Below the pieces are notes generated by a model. That model saw only the letters and a list, made by a program, of their open reading frames with translations. It was not told where the DNA came from and did no database searches. This document shows positions 1-10,563 of a stretch of 64,000 nucleotides of DNA, one piece after another (within the stretch, counting starts at the first letter, position 1; the number at the start of each line of letters is the position of its first letter). The DNA comes from Lysobacter enzymogenes (lineage in GTDB: Bacteria > Pseudomonadota > Gammaproteobacteria > Xanthomonadales > Xanthomonadaceae). The stretch lies in contig NZ_CP067395.1 in assembly GCF_017355525.1 (NCBI RefSeq), positions 3,410,001-3,474,000 on the forward strand. Reading direction: 5' to 3'. A program made the position numbers and the translations under genes.

Positions 1-313
1 GCAACAACACGATCCCCCCAACGATCAACCCCACCCCACCCAGTTTCAACGGCGTAATCGATTCGCCGAACAACACCGCCCCAATCAACACCGTCCCCGC
101 CGCACCGATCCCCGTCCAAACCGCATACGCCACGCCGACCGGCAACGCGGTCAACGCGCGCCCCAGCAGCCAGACGAACGCGCCGAGCGCGACCAGCGAC
201 ACCGCCGTCCAACCGGGCCGTGTGTAGCCGTTGGACAGCTTCATGCTCAGCGCCCAGGCCACGTCGATCAGGCCGGCGGCGATCAGCATGACCCAGGCGC
301 TGCCGGCGCTCAC
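1..313 (-). CDS. Small multidrug resistance (SMR) family protein, Gdx/SugE-like, 3' end outside window
   Basis: Inner-membrane protein of four short helices that would act as a dimeric proton-coupled exporter of guanidinium or quaternary ammonium compounds. The visible 104 residues contain the family run VGVAYAVWTGIGAAGTVLIG and a following GES, which is the Gdx/SugE pattern. The start is GTG at 313: GTGA overlaps the TGA stop of the upstream glutathione transferase, so the two are translationally coupled. Oddity: the membrane-embedded acidic residue that is glutamate in nearly all SMR proteins (Glu13/14) is aspartate here (Asp17, in AGLIDVAWAL). The C-terminal few residues lie beyond the window. 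Confidence 0.85.
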   Translation of the reverse strand, partial: MSAGSAWVMLIAAGLIDVAWALSMKLSNGYTRPGWTAVSLVALGAFVWLLGRALTALPVGVAYAVWTGIGAAGTVLIGAVLFGESITPLKLGGVGLIVGGIVLL

Positions 314-930
314 GACTTGCCGTCCTCGCGCTCGGCGGCCAGCGCCTCGCGCACGCTGGGGCGCTGGTCCAGACGGGCGAGGTAGGCCGACAGGTGCGGA
401 TACGGCGCGAGATCGATCTTCAGCAACCGCGCCCAGCCGGCCACGGTGTAGAGATACGCATCGGCGACGCCGAAGCGTTCGCCAAGGAACTCGCGGCCAT
501 CGAGATGGCGGTCGACGAAGGCCAGACGCGGCTGCAGCCGCTCGCCGGCGATGCGCCCAGGGGCTTCGCCGTATTCGGGGTGGAACAGCCACGGGCTGAA
601 GGTCTTGTGCAGTTCGGAGTTGATGTAAGTCAGCCACTGGTCCTGCTCGGCGCGCTCGAAGCTGCCGAGCGGCGCGCTGAGGCCGGCCTCAGGTTGCTGG
701 TCGCCGAGGTAGCGCAGGATCGCCACGCCTTCGCGCAGCAACCGGCCGTCGTCGAGCTCCAGCAGCGGAACGTAGCCGAGCGGGCTCAGCTCGCGGTAGT
801 CGCGGTTTTCGGCCAGGACCCGGGCCTCGGCGCCCAGGCGCACGCGGCGCAATTCGGCGTGCAGGCCGAGTTCGCGCAGGACGATGTGCGGGGCGAAGGA
901 GCAGGTGTGCGGGGTGTAGTAGAGCTTCAT
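310..930 (-). CDS. Glutathione S-transferase family protein
   Basis: Cytosolic protein of 206 residues, the usual GST length, beginning MKLYYTPHTCSFAPHIVLRE, a thioredoxin-fold N-terminus of the bacterial Beta class. A serine/cysteine-bearing helix start (TCSFAP) sits where Beta-class enzymes hold the glutathione-contacting Cys10. The helical C-terminal domain follows from about residue 90 (DQWLTYINSELHKTFSPWLF). The ATG at 930 is preferred over an 87-codon upstream extension with no GST similarity. It is divergent from a LysR gene 85 bp away, which may control it, and overlaps the SMR gene by 4 bases. Substrate cannot be told from sequence. Confidence 0.9.
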   Translation of the reverse strand: MKLYYTPHTCSFAPHIVLRELGLHAELRRVRLGAEARVLAENRDYRELSPLGYVPLLELDDGRLLREGVAILRYLGDQQPEAGLSAPLGSFERAEQDQWLTYINSELHKTFSPWLFHPEYGEAPGRIAGERLQPRLAFVDRHLDGREFLGERFGVADAYLYTVAGWARLLKIDLAPYPHLSAYLARLDQRPSVREALAAEREDGKS

Positions 931-1015
931 GGCTGGGGTCCGTGAGGAGATGGCGCTACTCTCCTCGTCCGGCCCGGCGCGCGGAATACGGCGCCACCCC
1001 AAGGATCGCTTGCAG

Positions 1016-1897
1016 ATGCGCCAAACCGCCCGCCTGTCGTTGGAAGACTTCGAACTGCTGCGCGCGATCGGTGCGCACGGCAGCCTCAGCGGCGCGGCCA
1101 AGGCCTTGGCGCTGGACCATTCCAGCGCGTTCCGGCGGCTGGCCGGGATCGAGGCGCGCGCGGGGACGCCGTTGTTCCGGCGCAGCCGCACGGGTTACAC
1201 CGCAACCGAGGCCGGTGCGGTGGCGATCGAGGGCGCGCAGCGGATCCTCGACGATGCCGATCAGTTGCAGCGGCAGCTGGCCGGGCGCGATGCGCGCGGC
1301 GGGGCGCGCTTGCGGATCACGATTCCGGACACGCTGGCCGAGGTGGCGGCGCGCTTGTGTGCGGCGTTTACGGTTGAGCATCCGCAGATCGGTTGCGACC
1401 TGTTGGTGTCGAATGCGTTCGTGAACCTGCAGCAGCCCGAGGCCGATGTGGCGCTGCGGGCGTGTGCGTTGATGCCGAACGGGCTGTCGGTGCGGCGAGT
1501 GGGATCGATCGCGACAGCGGTGTATGCGGCCAGCGGCGCGAAGCTCGGCAAGCGCGAGGCCTTGAACGAGGGCGTGTGGGTCGGGTTCGACGACAACCTG
1601 TCGCATCTGTCCTCGGCGCTGTGGCTGCGCGCGAACGTGGACGAGGCGCGGATCGCGATGCGGGTCAATTCGCTGCCGGCGGCGTTGGCGGCGTGCAAGG
1701 CGGGGGTCGGGAAGGCGTTGCTGCCTTGCTATTTCGCCGATGCGGCGGGCGGGGTGAAGCGGGTGTCGGAGCCGTTGGCGGAGGTGCCGACGGAGTTGTG
1801 GTTCGCGATCCATCCGGATTTGCGGCGGTCGGCGCGGGTAAGGGCGTTGCGGGAGTTTGCGTTGGGGTGGTTGCCGAACGAAATGGCGCTGGTTTGA
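1016..1897 (+). CDS. LysR-family transcriptional regulator
   Basis: A 293-residue DNA-binding regulator. The N-terminal winged helix-turn-helix covers about residues 6-65 (LSLEDFELLRAIGAHGSLSGA, then ALDHSSAFRRLAGIEAR, TPLFRR), followed by the two-lobed effector domain. The start at 1016 is chosen because the LysR domain begins right after it; an in-frame ATG at 929 would add 29 unrelated residues and overlap the divergent GST gene. The effector domain is somewhat reduced, like AphB/CrgA-type regulators. Divergence from the GST-SMR pair suggests that pair as its target; the effector is unknown. Confidence 0.88.
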   Translation: MRQTARLSLEDFELLRAIGAHGSLSGAAKALALDHSSAFRRLAGIEARAGTPLFRRSRTGYTATEAGAVAIEGAQRILDDADQLQRQLAGRDARGGARLRITIPDTLAEVAARLCAAFTVEHPQIGCDLLVSNAFVNLQQPEADVALRACALMPNGLSVRRVGSIATAVYAASGAKLGKREALNEGVWVGFDDNLSHLSSALWLRANVDEARIAMRVNSLPAALAACKAGVGKALLPCYFADAAGGVKRVSEPLAEVPTELWFAIHPDLRRSARVRALREFALGWLPNEMALV

Positions 1898-1915
1898 GGT
1901 CCGAAACCGCTGCTT

Positions 1916-2110
1916 GAGCCCCTCTCCCGCTTGCGGGGTGAGGGGCTGCGCTTGCGAGCCACTGGCTCGCGCAGCACCGAACGCCCGAACGCTATGCGTT
2001 TGGGCCGGGGTGGGGTTGGGGTGAGGACTGCCGCGGCACTAAACAAAAGCAGCTTGCGCCTTCGCCGCTCGCTCCCCTCACCCCAACCCTCTCCCGCAAG
2101 CGGGAGAGGG
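1916..2110. repeat. Dispersed inverted-repeat element with CCTCTCCCGC ends
   Basis: The gap between the convergent LysR genes is filled by a repeat. Outer arms carry CCTCTCCCGCTTGCGG (from 1921) and its near complement CCGCAAGCGGGAGAGG (to 2109). The core at 1945-2010 is nearly identical over 66 bp to 57471-57536 and itself contains GCTTGCGAGCCACTGGCTCG and CCGAACGC/GCGTTTGG palindromes. It lies between convergent genes and may end transcription from both sides; this role is inferred. Confidence 0.8.
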
Positions 2111-2140
2111 AGCACAACGTCGCGTCGGACGTTATGTCGC

Positions 2141-3028
2141 TTACGGCCGCATCTGCTCATCCAACCAAGCCAAAAACGCACGCACCGGCGGATGCCGCTC
2201 GCGCCCCGGCACGCACAGCACGTGATACGTCTCGCCTGGCACCGCAATCTCCGGCCGATACGCCTCCAACAACCCACGCTGCAGATTGCCTGCGACCACC
2301 ACCGAACTCGCAAGCACCAACCCCTGCCCCGCACCGGCCGCGTACATCGCGTAGTGCTCCTCGTCGTAAGCGCGCATCGTCGGCGCGCGCTGCATCCAGT
2401 CGACGCCGGCGCGCGCGCACCACGCTTCCCAGCTGCATCGGTACAGCTTCGAATCGCCCCACTCCACGGTAATCAGCGTCGGCGGCGACTTCGCTGCCTC
2501 GGCCTGCGTCCGTCCCGGCGCGCCGTAGACACCGAATGATTCCCGCAAGCCGCCGTGCCGATGCAGCCCCGCCGGCACCGCGCCGCCGTAGCGGATCGCG
2601 AGGTCCACGCCGGCGTTCTGCTCCAGGTCGACCACCTGCGCGCGGGTGTCGATGCACACCGCGATGTCGGGATGGCGCGCGTAGAAGCCGCCCAGCCGCG
2701 GCACCAGCCACAACGCGGCAAACGAGGTCGAGGTGGTGACGGTCAGGCAGCCGGCGTCGGGCCGCGGGCGCAGCGCGGCGACGGACTGGGCGACTTCGAG
2801 CAAGGCGCCGTGCACGTCGCGAAACAGGCGGCGGCCGTCGTCGGTGAGGGCGACGCCGCGCGGCTGGCGCTGGAACAGGGGGCGGCCGAGCCAGCTTTCG
2901 AGCTGGCGGATCTGGTGCGAGACCGCGGTCGGGGTGACGTGCAGTTCTTCGGCGGCGGCCTTGAAGCTGGCCAGGCGCGCGGCGGCTTCGAAGCTGCGCA
3001 GGGCGGTCATGGGGAGCTCGGCGAACAT
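2141..3028 (-). CDS. LysR-family transcriptional regulator, GcvA-like
   Basis: A 295-residue regulator. The start MFAELPMTALRSFEAAARLA matches the GcvA/AmpR subgroup, with the HTH to about residue 66 (VTPTAVSHQIRQLE, GRPLFQR). The effector domain carries the group's TVTTSTSFAALWLVPRLG and DLAIRYG strings. GcvA-type regulators usually control a divergently oriented neighbour. The next gene upstream is the plus-strand FMN oxidoreductase at 3134, so that is the likely target through the 105-bp shared promoter. An internal Met at 3010 is possible but would clip the usual N-terminal residues. Confidence 0.9.
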   Translation of the reverse strand: MFAELPMTALRSFEAAARLASFKAAAEELHVTPTAVSHQIRQLESWLGRPLFQRQPRGVALTDDGRRLFRDVHGALLEVAQSVAALRPRPDAGCLTVTTSTSFAALWLVPRLGGFYARHPDIAVCIDTRAQVVDLEQNAGVDLAIRYGGAVPAGLHRHGGLRESFGVYGAPGRTQAEAAKSPPTLITVEWGDSKLYRCSWEAWCARAGVDWMQRAPTMRAYDEEHYAMYAAGAGQGLVLASSVVVAGNLQRGLLEAYRPEIAVPGETYHVLCVPGRERHPPVRAFLAWLDEQMRP

Positions 3029-3133
3029 CGCGTCAGGCCTGAATCTGGCTCATGCCAGGTCAATTATGGTCATTTGAGGCGGGCAAAGGCGAGAAATAGA
3101 TTCATCTCAGCCCTCTCAACGACAGCCGACCCG

Positions 3134-3763
3134 ATGAACGACGAACGCCCCCGCCGCCTGGTGATCCTGGTCGCCAGCCCCCGCCGCAACGGCAACAGCG
3201 CCGCCCTCGCCGACGCCGCCTTGCGCGGCGCCCGCGCCGGCGGGATCGAGGCCTCGCTGCATTTCGCCGACGATCTGATGCAGGGTTTCCTGCGCGATTG
3301 CCGCCAGTGCCGCGACGAGCGCGGCCGCTGCCGCATCGACGACGGTTACGCCGAGTTCTTCTTCGAGCATTTTCTCGATGCCGACGGGCTGGCGCTGGCC
3401 ACGCCGGTGTACTGGTACGGAATGTCGGCGCAGGCCAAGGCGTTCTTCGACCGCATGTTCTGCTTCGTCGCGCGCAGCTATCCGGATTCGCAGGACGTAC
3501 GCACGCGCATGCAGGGCAAGCGGGTCGCGTTGCTGACCGCGTCGGAGGAGATGTATCCGACGATCGCGCTGAGTCTGGTCAACCAGATGCAGGAGTACGC
3601 GCGCTACACCCATTCGCAGTTCGTCGGCACGGTGTTCGGCCAAGGGGATCAGCGCGGGGCGGTGGCCGGGGATCCGCAAGGCGCGTTGGAAGCGGCGGAG
3701 GCGTTGGGACGGCAGTTTTTCGAGCGGCCGCATGCGGATTATCGGATCGATTCGGTGCGGTGA
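3134..3763 (+). CDS. NAD(P)H-dependent FMN oxidoreductase (flavodoxin-like fold)
   Basis: A 209-residue cytosolic flavoprotein. The N-terminal VILVASPRRNGNSAALAD is the phosphate-binding SPRxNGNS loop of the NADPH-dependent FMN reductase/iron-sulfur flavoprotein family; DGLALATPVYWYGMSAQAKAF is the second FMN-contact loop. A CxxC pair (DCRQCRDERGRC, about residues 56-65) sits where iron-sulfur flavoproteins carry cluster ligands, but only part of that four-cysteine pattern is present, so a cluster is doubtful. ATG at 3134 follows the divergent promoter shared with the GcvA-like regulator. Physiological substrate unknown (quinone, nitro compound or FMN). Confidence 0.85.
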   Translation: MNDERPRRLVILVASPRRNGNSAALADAALRGARAGGIEASLHFADDLMQGFLRDCRQCRDERGRCRIDDGYAEFFFEHFLDADGLALATPVYWYGMSAQAKAFFDRMFCFVARSYPDSQDVRTRMQGKRVALLTASEEMYPTIALSLVNQMQEYARYTHSQFVGTVFGQGDQRGAVAGDPQGALEAAEALGRQFFERPHADYRIDSVR

Positions 3764-3789
3764 GGGCGGTTGCGTCGTTGGCGAATTTT

Positions 3790-3854
3790 CGCGGTCGCGG
3801 CTTGCGCCGCTCCTACAGGTAGCCCATGTAGGAGCGGCGCAAGCCGCGACCGCG
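3790..3854. repeat. REP-like inverted repeat, short form
   Basis: Two perfect 28-bp arms (3790-3817 and 3827-3854) separated by 9 bp, with the family signature GTAGGAGCGGCGCAAGCCGC. It lies between convergent genes. It shares arms with the 99-bp elements elsewhere in the window but lacks their internal segment. Confidence 0.92.
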
Positions 3855-3877
3855 ATACCTCAGCAACGACGAAGACG

Positions 3878-4225
3878 TCACGGCACCCACAACCGCCGCC
3901 CAATGCTTTCTTCGAATGCCTCCCACCCCAAATGCGCGGCGATGCGCAAGGCCAGCGCTTCGTACCAATCCTCGTCGCGTTCGTAAGCGCAGATGAGCTC
4001 GACGATGTTGACCCGCTCCGGCGCTTTCGCGCCGGTCGCGTAGTTACCGTTGGCGTCGCCGTCGGCGACGATCACGTGCACCCAGGGCTGGCCGTCGGCG
4101 GCGTCGAATTCTGCGGGACCAACTTGCCGCAGTTCGGGCTGTGCGGCGAGCCAGTCGAGGATCGGTTGCGCGGGGATGGCTTCGGGACGGCGCGCCGGCG
4201 GGCGCAGGGTCAGGTACCAGGTCAT
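3878..4225 (-). CDS. Hypothetical protein, 115 residues
   Basis: A small acidic soluble protein beginning MTWYLTLRPPARRPEAIPAQ. No signal peptide, membrane segment or metal-binding cluster is visible. It has a predicted alpha/beta composition (VIVADGDANGNYATG; ALALRIAAHLGWEAFEES). Similar short proteins occur in Xanthomonadaceae, but I do not recognise a named family. An in-frame TTG at 4231 would add two residues; the ATG at 4225 is preferred. It lies alone between two repeat elements. Confidence 0.6.
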   Translation of the reverse strand: MTWYLTLRPPARRPEAIPAQPILDWLAAQPELRQVGPAEFDAADGQPWVHVIVADGDANGNYATGAKAPERVNIVELICAYERDEDWYEALALRIAAHLGWEAFEESIGRRLWVP

Positions 4226-4257
4226 TCCCAAGTCCTTGCGGAAGCCGCAGTGGCTCC

Positions 4258-4356
4258 CTGTAGGAGCGACGCGAGTCGCGACCGCGACAACGCAACTACA
4301 GTGAACGCTTCGACGCAGTTGCGTTGTCGCGGTCGCGACTCGCGTCGCTCCTACAG
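4258..4356. repeat. 99-bp inverted-repeat element (copy 1 of 6)
   Basis: Begins CTGTAGGAGC and ends GCTCCTACAG. Arms 4258-4297 and 4317-4356 are perfectly complementary over 40 bp around a 19-bp centre. Compared with the other copies, both arms carry the matched change GCGACGCGAGTCGC (A/T instead of G/C), so the palindrome is kept while the sequence differs. Confidence 0.93.
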
Positions 4357-4370
4357 GTAGATCGCGGCGA

Positions 4371-5393
4371 TCAGCGCAGGCCGAACCACGCCCGCGGCAT
4401 CAGCAGCTTGAACGCGCGTTCGGCGCTCTTGCGGCGCAGGCCGCGCTGGCCGAGGCCGCGCAGCACCGGGCCGAGCCAGCCCCAGCGCGGTTTCAGCAGG
4501 AAGGCTTCGCGCGCGTCGGCTTCGATGCGGTACATCGCCAGCACCTGTTCGGCCAGGCGGCGCTTGCTGCGCGGCAGTTCCGGCATCTTGCGCAGGCAGG
4601 CTTCCAGGTCGTCGGCGGTGCCGCGGTAGAACTGCACGGTGCGTTCGTAGCGGCGGCGGGTCGCCAGCGCGGCGGGTTCGTCGCGGGCGAACACGGTGCC
4701 GCTGACGCTGCCGGGGTGGCGGCGGTATTGGATCAGCGGCTGGCGCAGGCACAGCGACTGGCCGAGCAACGCGCCGCGCAGGCTCAGCGCGTTGTCCTCG
4801 ATCGGGCCGAGCAGCGGGCCGAAGCGGTCGTAGACCTCGCGCCGGAACGCCATCGTCGCGCCGAGCAGGCCGATCAGCCGGCCGATGCGCACGTAGTAGT
4901 CGAAGTCGTAGCGCTGCGGGCGCTGGCGGAAGCTGACCTGCAGCGGCGCGCCGAAGCTGTCGATGCCGTCGAAGTCGCTGCCGAGCACGGTCGCGCCGGG
5001 GTGGTCGTCGAACGCGCGCACGATGGTGGCGACGCGTTCGGGGTAGGCGATGTCGTCGCCGGCCATCATCACGATGATCTCGCCGCTGGCCAGCGGCATC
5101 ACGTCGTTGAAATGGCCGGACACGCCGAGGTTGCGCTCGGTCTTGCGCACGTGCACGCGGTGCGGGCCGCGATACGCGGCGACGATTTCTTCGGCGATCT
5201 CGAAGGTGCCGTCGTCGGAGTTGTCGTTGGAAACGATGATCTCGCACGGCACGGTCTGGGCGAAGGCGCTGTCGAGCGCGGCGCGGATGTAGTCCGCGTC
5301 GCGAAAGCAAAGCAGCAGAACGCTGACCCGCGGCCGGGGTTCGGCCACGGATTCCAGTACCGGCAGCGGCATGACCGCTGGCAGCTCGTTCAA
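4371..5393 (-). CDS. Family 2 glycosyltransferase
   Basis: A 340-residue cytosolic or membrane-associated enzyme that transfers a sugar from a nucleotide sugar. The GT-A fold starts at about residue 22 (PRVSVLLLCFRDADYIRAAL), with EIIVSNDNSDDGT for nucleotide binding and MMAGDDIAYPERV as the metal-binding DD motif. QYRRHPGSVSG is the late acceptor-region motif common in GT2. The C-terminal 80 residues are basic and helical. No transmembrane segment is obvious. It is not inside a polysaccharide cluster; its neighbours are a repeat element and maeB, with only 42 bp to the latter, so co-transcription with maeB is possible. The acceptor is unknown. Confidence 0.88.
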   Translation of the reverse strand: MNELPAVMPLPVLESVAEPRPRVSVLLLCFRDADYIRAALDSAFAQTVPCEIIVSNDNSDDGTFEIAEEIVAAYRGPHRVHVRKTERNLGVSGHFNDVMPLASGEIIVMMAGDDIAYPERVATIVRAFDDHPGATVLGSDFDGIDSFGAPLQVSFRQRPQRYDFDYYVRIGRLIGLLGATMAFRREVYDRFGPLLGPIEDNALSLRGALLGQSLCLRQPLIQYRRHPGSVSGTVFARDEPAALATRRRYERTVQFYRGTADDLEACLRKMPELPRSKRRLAEQVLAMYRIEADAREAFLLKPRWGWLGPVLRGLGQRGLRRKSAERAFKLLMPRAWFGLR

Positions 5394-5435
5394 TACGGCG
5401 TTCAGTTCGCCCCCTTCGCTCGACCGCTCACCCGG

Positions 5436-7748
<2,313 letters not shown>

Positions 7749-7810
7749 CGCAAAGGCAGCCGTGGCAAAGGGCGCGAAAGTGGATTGGATCAGCAGTCTA
7801 ATGGATGCAC

Positions 7811-7834
7811 CCGGTGGTTTCGCGCGACCACCGG
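7811..7834. terminator. Hairpin between the binding-protein operon and maeB
   Basis: Perfect 8-bp arms CCGGTGGT and ACCACCGG around an 8-base loop, in the 236-bp gap downstream of the minus-strand sensor operon and upstream of maeB. There is no T-run after it on the minus strand, so it may be a Rho-dependent or attenuating structure, or part of maeB control. The rest of the gap shows nothing. Confidence 0.4.
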
Positions 7835-7984
7835 CACCTGTTCATTAGTACTTTGGAGTTGTGCCCGGTTGTAACCGCACCGGTGCCCGGCGGCTTTGCC
7901 CCGGCGGCCGGTCCGCCACACCATAGCGGCCGGCCGGCCCGACGCCAGGGTATGGAGGCGGCATGCGGGCCATGCGGCGGCGCA

Positions 7985-9160
7985 CTACGGCCCCGCCTCG
8001 GCCGGCTTGGCGGCCGCCCGCGGCTGCACGGTGCTGCGCCAGGCGTCGAGGAATTGCCGGCGTTTGAGCGCGTCCAGATAGACCAGCAGGCCCGGCCCGA
8101 GCGGGATCGGCCGCAGCGCGCGGACCCGCGCGCCGTCGCCGGCCTGCGGCGCCAGCGGCGCGCCGCTGGGCGAGCGGATCGGCTGCAGGCCGACCTGGCG
8201 GGCCAGCACCGCCTGGCCGCGCGGCGAGATCAGATAGTCGAGGAAGCGCCCGGCCTCGACCGCGTTGGCGGCCTCGCGCGGGATCAGCGCGGTGCGCAGC
8301 AGGACCAGGGTGTAGTCCTCGGGCAGGACGATGCCGAGCGGGGCGCCGGCGTCGATCCGGGCCTGGGCGTAGGAGCCCAGCACGTTGTAGGCCAGGGCCA
8401 GCTGGCCGCGCGCGACCCGGTCCAGCAGCGGCCCGGTGCGCTCCTCCAGCACCACCCGGTTGTCGCCGAGCGCGGCCTGCAGGGCGCCGGCCATGCTGCC
8501 GAGCTGGTGGTCCTGGGTGGCCAGCAGGTAGCCGACGCTGCTGCGGCCGACGTCGTAGGTGCCGACCCGCCCGGCCAGCTTCGCCGCCGGATCGCGCAGC
8601 AAAGCCAGCAGCTGGCGGCGGGTGCGCGGCACCTGCGCCGGGGCCAACAAACGTTTGTTGTAAACGATGACGATCGGCTCGTAGCTGATGCCGAAGGCCT
8701 CGTGCCGCCATTGCGACCACGCCGGCAGCCCGGCCGTGGCCGGCGAGCGGTGGGCCAGTGCGTGGCCGTCGTTGACCAGCTTGGTCTGCAGGTCCATGCC
8801 GCTGCTGATGAGCAGATCGGCGCGCTGCGGCGGCGGCGTGCGCAGGAACCGGGTGTAGATGTCCTGGGCGACCAGATCGGAATACTCGACCTCGCTGCCG
8901 GGGTTGAGCTTCTGGTAGTCGGCGATGACCGCGGCGAAGTTCTCGATGTCGGTCGAGCCGTGGATGCGCAGATGGGCGGTGGTGGTTTGCGGGCTCTTGA
9001 AGGTCTTGACGTCGCCGGGTTCGGCGGCGGCGGGGAAGACGAGGAGCGTACCGAGCGCCACCAGGAACGAGAAAAGGCCAAGGCGCAGCCAGGCTCCGGC
9101 GCCCGCTCGCTGTTGCCCCTGCCTCTCCCCGCGTCTCATTGCTCTACGCTCGTTTCTCAT
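7985..9160 (-). CDS. Periplasmic solute-binding protein linked to a two-component system
   Basis: A 391-residue protein of the ABC-type extracellular solute-binding fold (iron/phosphoglycerate-type). The N-terminus has a basic stretch, then LRLGLFSFLVALGTLLVFPAAA, a signal peptide with cleavage before EPGDV. The mature part shows HGSTDIENFAAVIADYQKLN, VEYSDLVAQDIYTRFL, and the ligand-cleft string EAFGISYEPIVIVYNKR. No permease or ATPase gene is nearby. The ATG at 9160 overlaps the kinase stop (ATGA), and a Met at 9139 is an alternative start. The position suggests it presents ligand to the kinase, as PgtC does with PgtB/PgtA in Salmonella; that role is inferred. Confidence 0.85.
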   Translation of the reverse strand: MRNERRAMRRGERQGQQRAGAGAWLRLGLFSFLVALGTLLVFPAAAEPGDVKTFKSPQTTTAHLRIHGSTDIENFAAVIADYQKLNPGSEVEYSDLVAQDIYTRFLRTPPPQRADLLISSGMDLQTKLVNDGHALAHRSPATAGLPAWSQWRHEAFGISYEPIVIVYNKRLLAPAQVPRTRRQLLALLRDPAAKLAGRVGTYDVGRSSVGYLLATQDHQLGSMAGALQAALGDNRVVLEERTGPLLDRVARGQLALAYNVLGSYAQARIDAGAPLGIVLPEDYTLVLLRTALIPREAANAVEAGRFLDYLISPRGQAVLARQVGLQPIRSPSGAPLAPQAGDGARVRALRPIPLGPGLLVYLDALKRRQFLDAWRSTVQPRAAAKPAEAGP

Positions 9161-10563
9161 ACCGCTGTCCTCGGCAACCGCAACGTCACCACCAAGCCGC
9201 CGCCGACGCGGTTGCTCAGATCGATCGCGCCGCCGTGGCTCTCGACGATGCGCTTGACGATCGCCAGCCCCAGCCCGGCGCCGCCGGCGGCGGCGTCGCG
9301 GCCGCGGGCGAAGCGTTCGAACACGGTCTCGGCGTCGGCCGGGGCGATGCCGGGGCCGTGGTCGGCGATGGTCAGCACGGCGGTCGGCGCGGCCGTCTCG
9401 CCGCTCGTGGTCAGCGCGATCTGCAACGGCGCGCGGCCGTGCTTGAGCGCGTTGTCGATCAGGTTCTTGATCGCCTCGCGCAGCAGCAGCGCGTCGCCGC
9501 GCACGCGCACCGCCTCGCTGGTCGCGGCCAAGTGCAACTCGGGGCGCGGGCCGGCCTGCGGCACGGCTTCGAAGATCGCCTGATGCAGCAGTTCGGCCAG
9601 GTCCACGGTTTCGAAGCGTTGCAGATTCGCGCGGTGGATCGCGCTGGCGTCGCTGAGCAACTGGTTCAGCAGGCGGCTCATGTGGCTGGCGTTGCGCTCG
9701 ATGGTTTCCAGGCTGCGGCGCTGCTCGGCCGGGTCGTCCTCGTCGAGCGCCAGCTGCGCCTGCGCGCGCAGCGCGGCCAGCGGCGTGCGCATCTGGTGCG
9801 CGGCCTCGCCCATGAACGCGCGCAGGGTTTCGTTGCTGGCCGCGAGCCGGCCCATGAAGCGGTTCAGCGATTCCACGGTCTGGTCGAGTTCGGCCGGCAC
9901 TTCGCGCGCGAGCGGGCGCAGGTCGGACGGTTCGCGCTCGGACAGCTCGCGCTCCAGCCGTTGCAGCGGCCGCAGCGCGCGGTACACGCCGATCCACACC
10001 AGCGCCAGCGCCGCCAGCGACAGCGCCACGATCGCGACCAGCGCGCGCAGCACCATGTCGTCGGCCAGCGCTTCGCGCGCGCGCCGCGTCTGGCCGACCT
10101 GGACGATGGCCTGCCCCTGCGAGGCCGGCCCCGCGATCCAGCGCGAGACCGCGACGAAGCGGGTGTTTTCGCCGCGGTACATCGCATCGAACAAACGCGG
10201 CTGGCCGTCGTGCGGCGCGCTCGGCGGCGCCGGCAGGTCGGCGTAGCCGGTGATCGCCTGGCCTTCGCGGCTGGAGACGCGGTAGAACACCCGGTCCTCC
10301 GGCGCCATCGCCAGCAGGTCGAGCGCGGCGTACGGCAGATCGACCTGCCACTGGCCGTCGACCAGCGCGACCGAGTCGGCGATCGACAAGGCCGAGGAGA
10401 TCAGCAAGTGATCGTAGGAACGGTCGGCCGCGGCGCGGCCGTAGCTGCGCGCGGCCAGGAACAGCAGCGCCGCGCCGATCAGCGACAGCGCGCCGAGGTA
10501 GATCAGCAGCGTCTTGCGGATCGAATCGCGGCGCCCGGCCGCGGCGCGCGCGGGCTCAGCCAT
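9157..10563 (-). CDS. Sensor histidine kinase, TctE-like
   Basis: A 468-residue inner-membrane kinase. TM1 spans about residues 19-38 and TM2 about 171-192, enclosing a 130-residue periplasmic domain of the 2CSK_N type found in TctE (DHLLISSALSIADSVALVDG; FYRVSSREGQ; GQAIVQVGQT). A HAMP-like linker follows, then the phosphoacceptor His256 in GEAAHQMRTPLAALRAQ, the N box NLIDNALKHG, and ATP-lid motifs DHGPGIAP and GAGLGLAIVKR. The ATG at 10563 overlaps the regulator's stop by 8 bases; a start at 10584 would add seven residues. TctE relatives sense tricarboxylates, fitting the divergent citrate carrier. It overlaps the binding-protein gene by 4 bases. Confidence 0.93.
   Translation of the reverse strand: MAEPARAAAGRRDSIRKTLLIYLGALSLIGAALLFLAARSYGRAAADRSYDHLLISSALSIADSVALVDGQWQVDLPYAALDLLAMAPEDRVFYRVSSREGQAITGYADLPAPPSAPHDGQPRLFDAMYRGENTRFVAVSRWIAGPASQGQAIVQVGQTRRAREALADDMVLRALVAIVALSLAALALVWIGVYRALRPLQRLERELSEREPSDLRPLAREVPAELDQTVESLNRFMGRLAASNETLRAFMGEAAHQMRTPLAALRAQAQLALDEDDPAEQRRSLETIERNASHMSRLLNQLLSDASAIHRANLQRFETVDLAELLHQAIFEAVPQAGPRPELHLAATSEAVRVRGDALLLREAIKNLIDNALKHGRAPLQIALTTSGETAAPTAVLTIADHGPGIAPADAETVFERFARGRDAAAGGAGLGLAIVKRIVESHGGAIDLSNRVGGGLVVTLRLPRTAV

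Noticed and set aside
929..1015. Upstream in-frame start for the first LysR gene
   Set aside because: Adds 29 residues not seen in the family and overlaps the start of the divergent GST gene.
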